A stretch of 64,000 nt of DNA from Paludibacteraceae bacterium. GTDB lineage: Bacteria > Bacteroidota > Bacteroidia > Bacteroidales > Paludibacteraceae. The stretch covers positions 1 through 64,000 of the forward strand of contig JAFXPY010000046.1 of NCBI GenBank assembly GCA_017527495.1, in the 5' to 3' direction. Position 1 is the first letter of the stretch; every line of letters starts with the position of its first letter. The position numbers and the translations under genes are program-made. Under the pieces are notes generated by a model. That model saw only the letters and a list, made by a program, of their open reading frames with translations. It had not been told where the DNA came from and did not search any database. This document shows positions 27,291-34,966 of the stretch, one piece after another.

Positions 27291-29321
27291 ATGGTTGTTT
27301 GTATAGCAGAAAAGCCGTCGGTAGGGCGTGATATTGCTGCCGTTCTTGGGGCAAATAGTCAGCGCGATGGTTATATGGAAGGTAATGGGTATCAGGTAAC
27401 ATGGGCTTTTGGTCATCTCTGCGGACTGCAAGAGCCTCAGGAATATACCGACCAATGGAAGCGATGGACAATGAGTACATTGCCCATGATTCCTGCACCT
27501 TTCAAGATCAAGGTAACAGGCGATCAAGGTGTTCAAAAACAATTCGACATAATAAAGAATTTAGTCAGTCAAGCCGATGAGGTTATCAACTGTGGTGATG
27601 CCGGGCAGGAAGGAGAATTGATTCAACGCTGGATATTGCAAAAAGCAGGCTGCAAATGTCCGGTCAAACGTCTCTGGATCTCGTCGCTGACAACAGAAGC
27701 TATAAAGGAAGGTTTCGCACAGCTTAAAGACCAATCTAACTATCAGAAGCTTTACGAAGCAGGGCTGATGCGTGCTATAGGTGATTGGATGCTCGGCATG
27801 AATGCTACACGAGCTTTCACACTCAAATATCGTCAAGACAGTAAGGGCGTTTTGTCTATAGGTAGAGTCCAAACGCCAACGCTTGCTCTTATAGTCAATC
27901 GCGACAAGGAAATCAACAATTTCAAACCTCGCACCTATTGGGAACTCAAAACAGAATATCGCAACACCATATTTAGTGCTATTTTGCGCAAACAAGACGA
28001 TGAATTGCTTGAGGAAATACAAAAAGCACAGGACGCGGCCGAAAAGAGCAAAAAGAAAGATGTCAAAATACCCACACTTGAAGAATTGCAAGCCAAAAAC
28101 ATAGGTATCGACCCTATTGCATCTGCCGAACAAGGTAATCAGCTGATAGAACGACTCAAACAATATCCGTTTGTAGTAACCGGTGTTGAAAAGAAAAAAG
28201 GTACAGAGGCACCGCCGCGACTATTTGATCTGACTTCACTGCAAGTGGAATGTAACAAGAAATTCGGCATGAGTGCTGAAGACACACTCAACACCGTGCA
28301 AAGCCTTTATGAGAAGAAAATAACCACCTATCCGCGTGTTGATACTACTTATCTGAGCGATGATATCTACCCTAAATGTCCTGCCACACTGCTCGGTATT
28401 CGCGATTACTACCCCGAACTTATAGATGCTCTTGCCGGCAAACAACTGCCTAAATCAAAAAAAGTGTTCGACTCTTCAAAAGTAACTGACCACCATGCCA
28501 TCATACCAACAGGGCAGAAACCTAACAATCTGACCGACTTGGAACGACAAGTATTTGACCTTATTGCTCGTCGTTTCATAGCCGTTTTCTACCCTGATTG
28601 CATATTCAGCACAACAACTGTTATGGCTCAGGTAGAGGATGTCTTGTTTCGCGCCACCGGTCGTCAGCAGATTGAGGCAGGTTGGAAAGTTGTTATGCAG
28701 AAAGCCAATCAGCAAAAAGATGACGACGAAGAACAGAAAGAAGACAAGGTATTGCCTGATTTCAAAAAAGGAGAATCAGGACCACATAATCCGCAGTTAG
28801 TGGAAAAGCAAACCACACCTCCAAAGCCCTATTCAGAAGCCACACTATTGCGAGCTATGGAAACTGCTGGTAAGATGGTTGATGATGAGGAGTTGCGCGA
28901 CGCAATGAAAGAAAACGGCATTGGCAGACCTTCAACACGCGCGGCAATAATAGAGACACTCTTTAAGCGTGGATATATCGTAAGAAAAGGTAAGAGCTTG
29001 TATTCTACTGACATAGGTCGTTACTTGATTAGCACAATAAGTGTCGATTTATTGAAGAGTGCTGAGCTGACAGGTCAGTGGGAGAAAAAACTTCGCATGA
29101 TAGAGCGTGGAGAATACGAGCCGCAAGATTTCATGGGTGAATTGAAACAGATGGTGAGCGGAGTGGTGTGGAATGTAAAGACAGACATGAGTGGTCAGAT
29201 ATGTCCTGTTTGTCGTCAGGGGCGTCTCATTCGAGGCAAGGCCGCTTTTGGGTGCAGCCGTTGGCGCGAAGGTTGCAACTATCGCCTGCCATTCGCGGAA
29301 AACCCGTATAAGATAAATTAG
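27291..29321 (+). CDS. topB: DNA topoisomerase III (type IA)
   Basis: 676 residues. It relaxes and decatenates DNA through a 5'-phosphotyrosine. The N-terminal Toprim domain (CIAEKPSVGRDIAAVLG, NCGDAGQEGELIQRW with the acidic triad) is followed by SIGRVQTPTLALIV and the active-site Tyr in ITTYPRVDTTYLSDD. GIGRPSTRAAIIETLFKRGY is the TopB signature near the end of the core. A single Zn-ribbon-like C-terminus carries CPVC and two further Cys in FGCSRWREGC. The lysine/glutamate-rich insertion near residue 245 is low complexity. The start is ATG at 27291 after the AT-rich array. Confidence 0.95.
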   Translation: MVVCIAEKPSVGRDIAAVLGANSQRDGYMEGNGYQVTWAFGHLCGLQEPQEYTDQWKRWTMSTLPMIPAPFKIKVTGDQGVQKQFDIIKNLVSQADEVINCGDAGQEGELIQRWILQKAGCKCPVKRLWISSLTTEAIKEGFAQLKDQSNYQKLYEAGLMRAIGDWMLGMNATRAFTLKYRQDSKGVLSIGRVQTPTLALIVNRDKEINNFKPRTYWELKTEYRNTIFSAILRKQDDELLEEIQKAQDAAEKSKKKDVKIPTLEELQAKNIGIDPIASAEQGNQLIERLKQYPFVVTGVEKKKGTEAPPRLFDLTSLQVECNKKFGMSAEDTLNTVQSLYEKKITTYPRVDTTYLSDDIYPKCPATLLGIRDYYPELIDALAGKQLPKSKKVFDSSKVTDHHAIIPTGQKPNNLTDLERQVFDLIARRFIAVFYPDCIFSTTTVMAQVEDVLFRATGRQQIEAGWKVVMQKANQQKDDDEEQKEDKVLPDFKKGESGPHNPQLVEKQTTPPKPYSEATLLRAMETAGKMVDDEELRDAMKENGIGRPSTRAAIIETLFKRGYIVRKGKSLYSTDIGRYLISTISVDLLKSAELTGQWEKKLRMIERGEYEPQDFMGELKQMVSGVVWNVKTDMSGQICPVCRQGRLIRGKAAFGCSRWREGCNYRLPFAENPYKIN

Positions 29322-29322
29322 A

Positions 29323-29428
29323 AGTAAGAAGTAAGACCGCTGCGCTGTGAGAAATAAGTTCAGGAAAATGACAAATTAAATGGTCAAATAAATGAGCAAA
29401 TAGTAAATGATGAAATAAGTAAATTATT
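29323..29428. repeat. Inverted copy of the 23-bp repeat family plus AT-rich array
   Basis: GAAGTAAGACCGCTGCGCTGTGAGAAATAAG (given in parts: GAAGTAAGACCGC at 29331-29340 region, then TGCGCTGTGAGAAATAAG) is the reverse complement of a diverged copy of the ACTTCTCACAACGCAGTG repeat at 39597. It is followed by AAATGG/AAATAAATGAG words up to the tcdA start. Confidence 0.55.
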
Positions 29429-29430
29429 TG

Positions 29431-30174
29431 ATGATAGACTTTACACGATTAGAATTACTTGTTGGACGAGAGGCATTGTTGAGACTTCAGTCAATGCGAG
29501 TGTGCCTCTTTGGTGTTGGCGGGGTGGGTAGCTGGTGTGCCGAAAGTCTCGTCCGCTCCGGAATAGGTCACCTAACTATTGTCGATTTTGACGATGTCGC
29601 AACGAGCAACATCAATCGCCAACTGCCTGCAACGACACACACTATTGGACAACCTAAAGTGTCGGTTATGGAACAAAGGCTCAAAGAAATCAACCCCGAA
29701 GCAGAAATAATTGCTCTTAATCAGAAATACAATGCCCAAAGTGATATGGATTTCAATCAGTATGATTATGTGATTGATTGCATTGATTCTTTAGCCGACA
29801 AAGCCATATTACTTCATCGTGCTTCAGCCTCATCGGCAAGAGTGTTCAGCTCAATGGGTGCAGCACGCAAAATTGATCCTCAGCAAATCGCAGTGCGAGA
29901 ACTGTGGAAAGTTCGTGATTGCCCCTTAGGGCACGCACTGAGAAAGCATTTAAGACAAAACAATCTTGAGATAAAGCAGAAAATACAATGCGTCTATAGC
30001 CCTGAATTGTTAGATAATAAAGGACGAGAAAAATTAATTGATGATGGTAAGTTAGATCCAACGAGCCGCGTCAATGGCACTGTGGCACATGTAACTGCCA
30101 TTTTCGGTTTTACGCTTGCCGGATTGGTAGTGCAAGACATTATAAACTCTCAGCAATCATCAGGGCTGCATTGA
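29431..30174 (+). CDS. tcdA: tRNA threonylcarbamoyladenosine dehydratase TcdA
   Basis: 247 residues from the ATG at 29431 (a TTG just before it is not needed). ThiF/E1-like Rossmann fold: GVGGVGSWCAESLVRSG (28-34 is the ATP loop), VDFDDVATSNINRQ with the Asp, Asn and Arg of the adenylation site, and ALPDKA-type DCIDSLADKAILL. The PLGHALRKHLRQ and RVNGTVAHVTAIFGFTLAG blocks are typical of TcdA (CsdL). It dehydrates t6A37 to cyclic ct6A with ATP. The t6A itself is made by TsaD, also in this window. It converges on the flavoprotein gene with a 35-bp 3' overlap. Confidence 0.93.
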   Translation: MIDFTRLELLVGREALLRLQSMRVCLFGVGGVGSWCAESLVRSGIGHLTIVDFDDVATSNINRQLPATTHTIGQPKVSVMEQRLKEINPEAEIIALNQKYNAQSDMDFNQYDYVIDCIDSLADKAILLHRASASSARVFSSMGAARKIDPQQIAVRELWKVRDCPLGHALRKHLRQNNLEIKQKIQCVYSPELLDNKGREKLIDDGKLDPTSRVNGTVAHVTAIFGFTLAGLVVQDIINSQQSSGLH

Positions 30175-31705
30175 TTCCGTCCATTGCTGATGATGTTATG
30201 CCGCCTGCATAACCCGCTCCTTCGCCGCAAGGGTATAGACCATGAATCTCAATATGCTGCATTGTCTCACGGTCTCGCGGAATACGAATCGGACTGCTCG
30301 AACGACTTTCCACTCCGACAATAACTGCGTCGTTCGTAACAAAACCTTTATATTTTCGGTCGAAATCACGAAAACCTTGCTGAAGCCTTTGAGATATAAT
30401 GTCAGGCAGCCAAAGGTCTAATCTTGAAGGCGCAATGCCCGGCAGATAGCTGCACTGAGGTAGTGTTGCTGACGCTTTACCCTCAACAAAATCTTTCAGC
30501 CTTTGTGCCGGTGCAACAGAAGGCTTATCGCTTACTCTTTGAGCCTCTTGCCAACATAGATGTTCCACCATTTCTTGATATTCCAACGCACCTAATGCAC
30601 CTTTATATTCTTTCGGCAAATCATCAGGGTGAATCTCCACAACAATACCGGAATTGGCATATTGCGAGTTACGCTGCGATGCCGACATGCCATTAACCAC
30701 ACATGACTCTTTCCCGCTTGAGGCGGGGACTATATGCCCTCCGGGGCACATACAGAACGAATATACCCCACGATCTCTAACCTGTGTTACTAAACTATAT
30801 GCCGCAGCAGGCAGATAATCGCCGCGTACTGCTCCGTGATACATCAGTTGGTCAATAAGCGATTGAGGGTGCTCAACACGAACACCGAGAGCAAAGCCTT
30901 TGGCTTCGAGAGTAACACCTTGCTGCGCAAGCATGCGATATGTGTCGTGAGCCGAATGCCCGATGGCAAGTATCAGCGCATCAGCAAAATAATTTTTCCC
31001 ATCAGCGGTCGTACAGCCTTTAATCCTTTTATCTTCAATTATCAATCCCGTCATTTTGCTCTCAAAATGTATCTCACCACCGCAGTCGAGAATCGTCTGG
31101 CGTATGTGTTTGATTATTTGAGGCAGTTTGTCAGACCCTATATGTGGATGAGCCTCGTAGAGAACAGAGTCGTTGGCGCCATGAAAATGGAATATCTCCA
31201 TAATGCGCTGTATATTACCGCGTTTCTTGCTCCTTGAATAAAGCTTACCATCAGAGAAAGTGCCGGCACCACCCTCGCCAAAACAATAATTCGACTCAGT
31301 GTTGATGCCATTGTTGCGGTTGAGCTGAGCAATGTCTATTTTGCGGTTCGACACGTCTTTACCGCGTTCGAGGATGATCGGTTTAATGCCGAGTTCAAGC
31401 AACTGCAAAGCAGCAAACAGACCTGAAGGACCCGAACCGACAATAATGACTTGTCTCTTTGCATTGCTCACATTCTTATATACCGGTGCACTATATGTTG
31501 CAGTCGGCTTTTCTCCGTTAGTGAAGATATTTGCCGTCAGGAGTATTTTAGGCGTTTGCTGTCGTGCGTCGATAGATTTGCGTACTATTTGCAAGTCGGT
31601 GATTTGATTTGCAGGTAAATGCAGAAACAATGCAGCAGCTTTTTTGATTGACGAGATGTCGTGTGCTTGTTTAGGAGTTAAGATGAGATTGATTGTTTGA
31701 CTCAT
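30140..31705 (-). CDS. FAD-dependent oxidoreductase (COG2509 type)
   Basis: 521 residues. N-terminal ~90-residue domain, then a dinucleotide-binding motif VIVGSGPSGLFAALQLLELG with a Glu-Arg-Gly end of strand 2 (ILERG). FGEGGAGTFSDGKLYSRSK, AIGHSAHDTYRML, FCMCPGGHIVPAS, and YPCGEGAGYAGGITSSAMDG are hallmark blocks of the uncharacterised 'NAD(P)/FAD-dependent oxidoreductase' family COG2509. No substrate is known for the family. It has a full promoter and no operon partner; its 3' end overlaps tcdA tail to tail. Confidence 0.92.
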   Translation of the reverse strand: MSQTINLILTPKQAHDISSIKKAAALFLHLPANQITDLQIVRKSIDARQQTPKILLTANIFTNGEKPTATYSAPVYKNVSNAKRQVIIVGSGPSGLFAALQLLELGIKPIILERGKDVSNRKIDIAQLNRNNGINTESNYCFGEGGAGTFSDGKLYSRSKKRGNIQRIMEIFHFHGANDSVLYEAHPHIGSDKLPQIIKHIRQTILDCGGEIHFESKMTGLIIEDKRIKGCTTADGKNYFADALILAIGHSAHDTYRMLAQQGVTLEAKGFALGVRVEHPQSLIDQLMYHGAVRGDYLPAAAYSLVTQVRDRGVYSFCMCPGGHIVPASSGKESCVVNGMSASQRNSQYANSGIVVEIHPDDLPKEYKGALGALEYQEMVEHLCWQEAQRVSDKPSVAPAQRLKDFVEGKASATLPQCSYLPGIAPSRLDLWLPDIISQRLQQGFRDFDRKYKGFVTNDAVIVGVESRSSSPIRIPRDRETMQHIEIHGLYPCGEGAGYAGGITSSAMDGINAALMIAESL

Positions 31706-31723
31706 GATGTGTTAATTTGATTG

Positions 31724-31755
31724 CAAAATTACTAAAAAGTGCGCAAACAACCAAA
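31724..31755 (-). promoter_or_regulatory. Promoter of the FAD oxidoreductase
   Basis: On the minus strand TTTG (31755-31752), 20 bp, TAATTTTG (31731-31724). The -7 box is about 19 bp from the start codon, so the leader is very short. Confidence 0.75.
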
Positions 31756-31931
31756 CAAACACTAATGACATGCTGATTTATGCCGCAAATTTTATCGCCA
31801 ACACTTTTGCAGCTATCGCTGTTTATTGCCATTTCACAAAGCAACCTTCGTTCATTTTTGTCTATTAAGCAGATAATCAGCTTCTTTTGTTCTAAATTTA
31901 AATCGAATGCAAGTTTTTTTCAACACGAAAT

Positions 31932-31963
31932 TTTGTATGTGCAACAAAATTTTAGTATTTTTG
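31932..31963 (+). promoter_or_regulatory. Promoter leading into the transposase region
   Basis: TTTG (31932-31935), 20 bp, TATTTTTG (31956-31963). Transcription would start near 31970, about 20 nt before the 11-codon ORF and 220 nt before the transposase start. No other gene downstream on this strand can use it. Confidence 0.65.
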
Positions 31964-31989
31964 CAAATCCAAACGCAACTATTTCCACC

Positions 31990-32025
31990 ATGACAAAGAA
32001 TAACAACCTCAGTCAGGCTAAGTAA
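31990..32025 (+). pseudogene. 11-codon ORF, possible remnant start of an EcoRI-type adenine methylase
   Basis: ATG opens MTKNNNLSQAK and is stopped by TAA. The next in-frame codons read Ala-Lys. From memory, EcoRI-family adenine methyltransferases begin with a similar N-rich stretch and an AK-x-AK-NDEFYT block, so this could be the promoter and first codons of a lost methylase. It could equally be a leader peptide for the transposase transcript. No further homology is visible downstream. Both readings are inference. Confidence 0.3.
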
Positions 32026-32038
32026 GCCAAAATATCTC

Positions 32039-32078
32039 CAAATGCCACGCTGAAAAATCTTCAAATGCCACGCTGAAA
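32039..32078. repeat. 23-bp tandem repeat x2
   Basis: CAAATGCCACGCTGAAA occurs at 32039-32055 and again at 32062-32078 with a 23-bp period. It lies between the 11-codon ORF and the transposase element. Nothing else is recognised in 31764-31930. Confidence 0.85.
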
Positions 32079-32114
32079 TTTATAAACAATTGTGTAATTG
32101 AAAAATAATTAGAG

Positions 32115-32150
32115 GAACATTGTTTAGAAAGCGGCAATGCCATTGCCGCA
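32115..32150. repeat. Left 36-bp direct repeat with 19-bp palindrome, flanking the transposase
   Basis: An exact 36-bp sequence, identical to 33237-33272. It is a 16-bp lead (GAACATTGTTTAGAAA), the palindrome GCGGCAATGCCATTGCCGC (9-1-9) and a final A. It lies 39 bp before the transposase start. A lead plus imperfect hairpin beside a RAYT gene is the expected form of a REP sequence. Confidence 0.92.
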
Positions 32151-32189
32151 AATCAAGACAATGCAAATATAAATGAATACTCGCAAAAT

Positions 32190-33167
32190 ATGTATCAATG
32201 GAAGTCATACAATAATCGTTGGAAGGGTGTTGGCATCTATCACTTAACCTTCGTTCTACGCGAGCGACATCCAATCTTAGGCTCATTACTCGGTGATGTA
32301 CAATCTGCATCGGTAGAACCATCACCTATTGGTCGGTTAATACTTGATGACATACATAATATTGAAAAGCGTCACGTCGGAGTGCAGGTCTATTGCAGTA
32401 TGATTATGCCCGACCATGTTCACTTGCTACTATATATAAAAGAGAAAATAGGTAAAAGTGTTAAAGAGTTAGCGCGAGGAATGCGGCAAGGTTGGAAACA
32501 TTTAGCATTAGAAGCCGATTTTGCGCCACCATTTATTCGACCATTGTATCACAAAGGGCAGTTGAATGCTATGTTCCAATACATCCGAAGCAATCCCCGC
32601 CGTGCTATGCTGCGCAGGCTCAACCCTGATTTGTTTCGTTTGCGTCGCGAACTGCAAGTAGAAGGTCTTACTTTCACCGCCTTGGGCAATCTCTTCCTGC
32701 TTGATTACCCGCAGCGGCAGGTTATTGAATGTTCGCGCAGTGCATCTGAAGAACAGATTGATGCGCAACAGACATCGGCCATTCAAGTGGCTGTTGACGG
32801 AGCGGTCAGTTATAGTGGAACAATCAGTGCGGGTGAGAAGCAGATTGTGCGGGCTATACGAGAGGCAGGATTGCCTGTCGTAGTTGTTCTAAACGATGGT
32901 TTCCCAGCTTCCGGCTCAGAGTACGAGCGGTTCTACAAACCGGGAGGAGTATATTTCGAAGCTTGTGCTACAGGACGACTCCTGCTGTTGGAGCCTACTG
33001 CAACCACATTGGAGAGTGAGCGAGTCATTGCCATGACTGAGCAGACCCTGCACGATAAAGCAGAAGCCAAACATCAAGACTATGTGCCTCTGCCGCATAC
33101 ATCAAAGCGGTGGCGAATGGTGGCAAACAATTGCATAGCGAGGCTTTTAGCGAATAGAGAATCGTGA
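32190..33167 (+). CDS. RAYT-type HUH transposase fused to a DprA/SLOG-like domain
   Basis: 325 residues. Residues 1-150 are a Y1-transposase/REP-associated tyrosine transposase domain: GVGIYHLTFVLRERHPILG, the metal-binding His76-Val-His78 in MPDHVHLLL, a candidate nucleophile Tyr120 in RPLYHKGQL, and YIRSNPRRA (Tyr131). Plain RAYTs end about here. Residues ~175-320 are an added domain whose core, ISAGEKQIVRAIREAGLPVV, VVLNDGF, YKPGGVYFEACATGRLLLLEP, follows the Rossmann-like order seen in DprA/LOG (SLOG) proteins: G-x-GE helix, hydrophobic strand with G, YP/KP-x-N-type loop, and a G-x-LLxE strand. Such domains bind nucleotides or ssDNA in other proteins. The gene is bracketed by 36-bp direct repeats. 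The transposase call is firm, the SLOG call is by eye. Confidence 0.8.
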   Translation: MYQWKSYNNRWKGVGIYHLTFVLRERHPILGSLLGDVQSASVEPSPIGRLILDDIHNIEKRHVGVQVYCSMIMPDHVHLLLYIKEKIGKSVKELARGMRQGWKHLALEADFAPPFIRPLYHKGQLNAMFQYIRSNPRRAMLRRLNPDLFRLRRELQVEGLTFTALGNLFLLDYPQRQVIECSRSASEEQIDAQQTSAIQVAVDGAVSYSGTISAGEKQIVRAIREAGLPVVVVLNDGFPASGSEYERFYKPGGVYFEACATGRLLLLEPTATTLESERVIAMTEQTLHDKAEAKHQDYVPLPHTSKRWRMVANNCIARLLANRES

Positions 33168-33170
33168 CAA

Positions 33171-33220
33171 AAGCGGACATAAGAAATTAGTGAAAGATGT
33201 GAACATAAGCGGACATAAGA
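33171..33220. repeat. 14-bp direct repeat downstream of the transposase
   Basis: AAGCGGACATAAGA occurs exactly at 33171-33184 and 33207-33220, 36 bp apart. It may be a decayed hairpin arm. Confidence 0.8.
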
Positions 33221-33236
33221 GAGGCTTGACAGAAAT

Positions 33237-33272
33237 GAACATTGTTTAGAAAGCGGCAATGCCATTGCCGCA
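33237..33272. repeat. Right 36-bp direct repeat with 19-bp palindrome
   Basis: Exact copy of 32115-32150 in the same orientation. Together they delimit a 1158-bp unit (32115-33272) containing only the transposase gene. Bases outside the 36 bp differ on both sides. Confidence 0.92.
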
Positions 33273-33416
33273 TATATAATCTCAATGAGATGCAGGCATC
33301 ATGTGACGGCTTGGTCAAAAATTGGAGACATAAATCAACTAATTGCGAAACTTGAAATAATAATTTTTGGTTAATTGTTGATAATTGTTAACCAAAAACT
33401 TTTTTGTAAATTAAGC

Positions 33417-33655
33417 AATTAAAGTTTCCCACTTGGATAAATGTTATCGCGTAGCGATTTTCTTTTAATAGAATAGCGGATTATATTTATCCATTTATTT
33501 CCCGTTAGGGAATTTCTATGGCGAAAAGTGAATTTAAAAGATATTCCCTAACGGGAAATAACGCTGACTATCAATATTAATGCTATTAAAAGGAAACCCC
33601 TACGGGGTATAATCTCAATAAAAGTTCAACTGAACATTAGTGGTAAACTTTAATT
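33417..33655 (+). repeat. Composite inverted-repeat (MITE-like) element, copy 2 (most complete)
   Basis: 239 bp with terminal inverted repeats of 17 bp and one mismatch: AATTAAAGTTTCCCACT (33417-33433) and AGTGGTAAACTTTAATT (33639-33655). Nested hairpins are ATCGCGTAGCGAT (33446-33458), TTCCCGTTAGGGAA (33499-33512), TTCCCTAACGGGAA (33544-33557) and ACCCCTACGGGGT (33596-33608), plus GTTCAACTGAAC near 33624. It lies 145 bp downstream of the transposase unit. It has no ORF. Confidence 0.85.
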
Positions 33656-33770
33656 AATTGTATATCAGCTTCTTTTAGAAATTCCCTATGGGAAATTGAA
33701 AGGCAAAAGACTTCAATATTCTATTAAAGGACTTTCCCTAACGGAAGACATGGATTTATCGGACGCTAAT
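33656..33770. repeat. Decayed hairpin units next to copy 2
   Basis: TTCCCTATGGGAA (33682-33694) and TTTCCCTAACGGAAG (near 33733) resemble the inner hairpins of the element and extend the repeat-rich zone up to the recA terminator. With 33273-33416, which is A/T-rich and featureless, they complete the 670-bp gap after the transposase. Confidence 0.6.
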
Positions 33771-33806
33771 AAAAAAAACTCAACGGGAACGCAAATGCTC
33801 CCGTTG
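33771..33806 (-). terminator. recA terminator
   Basis: CAACGGGA (33781-33788) pairs with TCCCGTTG (33799-33806). On the minus strand the stem is followed by a T run (A run at 33772-33778). It sits about 30 bp after the recA stop. Confidence 0.85.
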
Positions 33807-33837
33807 TGTTTTGTATTTAGTATTTAGTCTAAACTTT

Positions 33838-34842
33838 TTATTCCGGCAGCTCGCCGTTTTTGACTTTTTCCATTATCTTGGCTTCTATCTCGGCTGCAAG
33901 GTCGGGGTTGTCACGCATCACTTGCTTGCAAGCGTCGCGTCCTTGTGCAAGTTTTTGGTCGCCATAGGAGAACCACGAACCGCTCTTCTTGATGATGTCA
34001 AATGCTACACCCATATCCACCAATTCGCCAGATTTGGATATGCCCTCGCCAAACATAATGTCAAACTCACATTTGCGGAATGGTGGTGCCACTTTATTCT
34101 TTACCACTTTGACGCGAGTCTGGTTGCCTATCACATTGTCGCCATCTTTTATCTGCGTTACACGGCGTATATCGAGGCGTACTGAGGCATAGAATTTCAG
34201 TGCATTACCGCCTGTCGTGGTCTCCGGATTGCCAAACATAACGCCTATCTTTTCACGCAACTGATTGATGAATATACATGTTGTGTTGGTCTTTGCTATG
34301 TTACCCGTCAGTTTGCGGAGCGCTTGGCTCATCAGTCGTGCTTGCAATCCGACTTTGTTGTCTCCCATGTCGCCTTCTATCTCGGCTTTTGGTGTCAGCG
34401 CAGCCACAGAGTCGATAACAACCAAATCGACAGCACTGGAGCATATCAGTTGGTCTGCCACCTCAAGGGCTTGCTCACCATTGTCCGGTTGTGAGATAAG
34501 GAGTTCGTCGATATTAACGCCTAACTTCTCGGCATAGTAGGAATCGAAGGCATGCTCTGCGTCGATGATGGCCGCTATACCGCCTTGTTTCTGCACATTG
34601 GCTATTGCATGAATGGCAAGAGTTGTCTTACCTGACGATTCCGGACCATATATCTCTACAACACGTCCGCGCGGATAACCGCCTACGCCGAGAGCTATGT
34701 TGAGACCTATAGAGCCGGTGTCTATTACGGGTATTGATTCAACGCGTGTCTCGCCAAGACGCATGATGGTACCCTTGCCGAAGTCTTTGTCTATCTTTGC
34801 CATGGCACGCTTCAGTGCCTCAAGTTTTTCGTTGTCTGCCAT
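33838..34842 (-). CDS. recA: Recombinase RecA
   Basis: 334 residues. It forms the nucleoprotein filament for homologous strand exchange and SOS signalling. Walker [10 protein letters not shown] (66-74), [38 protein letters not shown] (Walker B), [38 protein letters not shown] (loop L2) and the C-terminal domain are all present. The C-terminal tail is short, with a few acidic residues only. It is a single-gene transcript with its own -7 box upstream and a strong terminator. No LexA box was recognised. Confidence 0.99.
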   Translation of the reverse strand: MADNEKLEALKRAMAKIDKDFGKGTIMRLGETRVESIPVIDTGSIGLNIALGVGGYPRGRVVEIYGPESSGKTTLAIHAIANVQKQGGIAAIIDAEHAFDSYYAEKLGVNIDELLISQPDNGEQALEVADQLICSSAVDLVVIDSVAALTPKAEIEGDMGDNKVGLQARLMSQALRKLTGNIAKTNTTCIFINQLREKIGVMFGNPETTTGGNALKFYASVRLDIRRVTQIKDGDNVIGNQTRVKVVKNKVAPPFRKCEFDIMFGEGISKSGELVDMGVAFDIIKKSGSWFSYGDQKLAQGRDACKQVMRDNPDLAAEIEAKIMEKVKNGELPE

Positions 34843-34870
34843 AATTAAAATTGTGTTAAATTATCAAGTG

Positions 34871-34878
34871 CAAATTTA
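34871..34878 (-). promoter_or_regulatory. -7 box of recA
   Basis: The minus strand reads TAAATTTG, matching TAnnTTTG. At the 20-bp spacing the upstream box is CTTG, one base off TTTG. The leader is about 22-25 nt. Confidence 0.6.
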
Positions 34879-34911
34879 CAATAATTTATTATATTCTGCA
34901 AGTAAAAAAAT

Positions 34912-34947
34912 AAAAAAAACTGCCATAATCAAACTGAATATGGCAGT
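34912..34947 (-). terminator. Terminator of the secreted adhesin-like gene
   Basis: ACTGCCATA (34919-34927) and TATGGCAGT (34939-34947) form a 9-bp perfect stem followed, on the minus strand, by eight T. Confidence 0.9.
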
Positions 34948-34966
34948 ATTCTTATGTTTTATGCTT

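Noticed and set aside
31780..32025. 81-residue plus-strand ORF ending in the 11-codon ORF
   Set aside because: The only good promoter lies inside it, its composition is like random A/T-rich DNA, and the ATG at 31990 explains the signal better.
32039..33272. Repeats around the transposase as a CRISPR array
   Set aside because: Only two copies of each repeat, no regular spacers and no cas genes.
33417..33655. Copy 2 of the hairpin element as a recA terminator or regulator
   Set aside because: recA has its own hairpin terminator at 33771-33806, and the element recurs beside unrelated genes.
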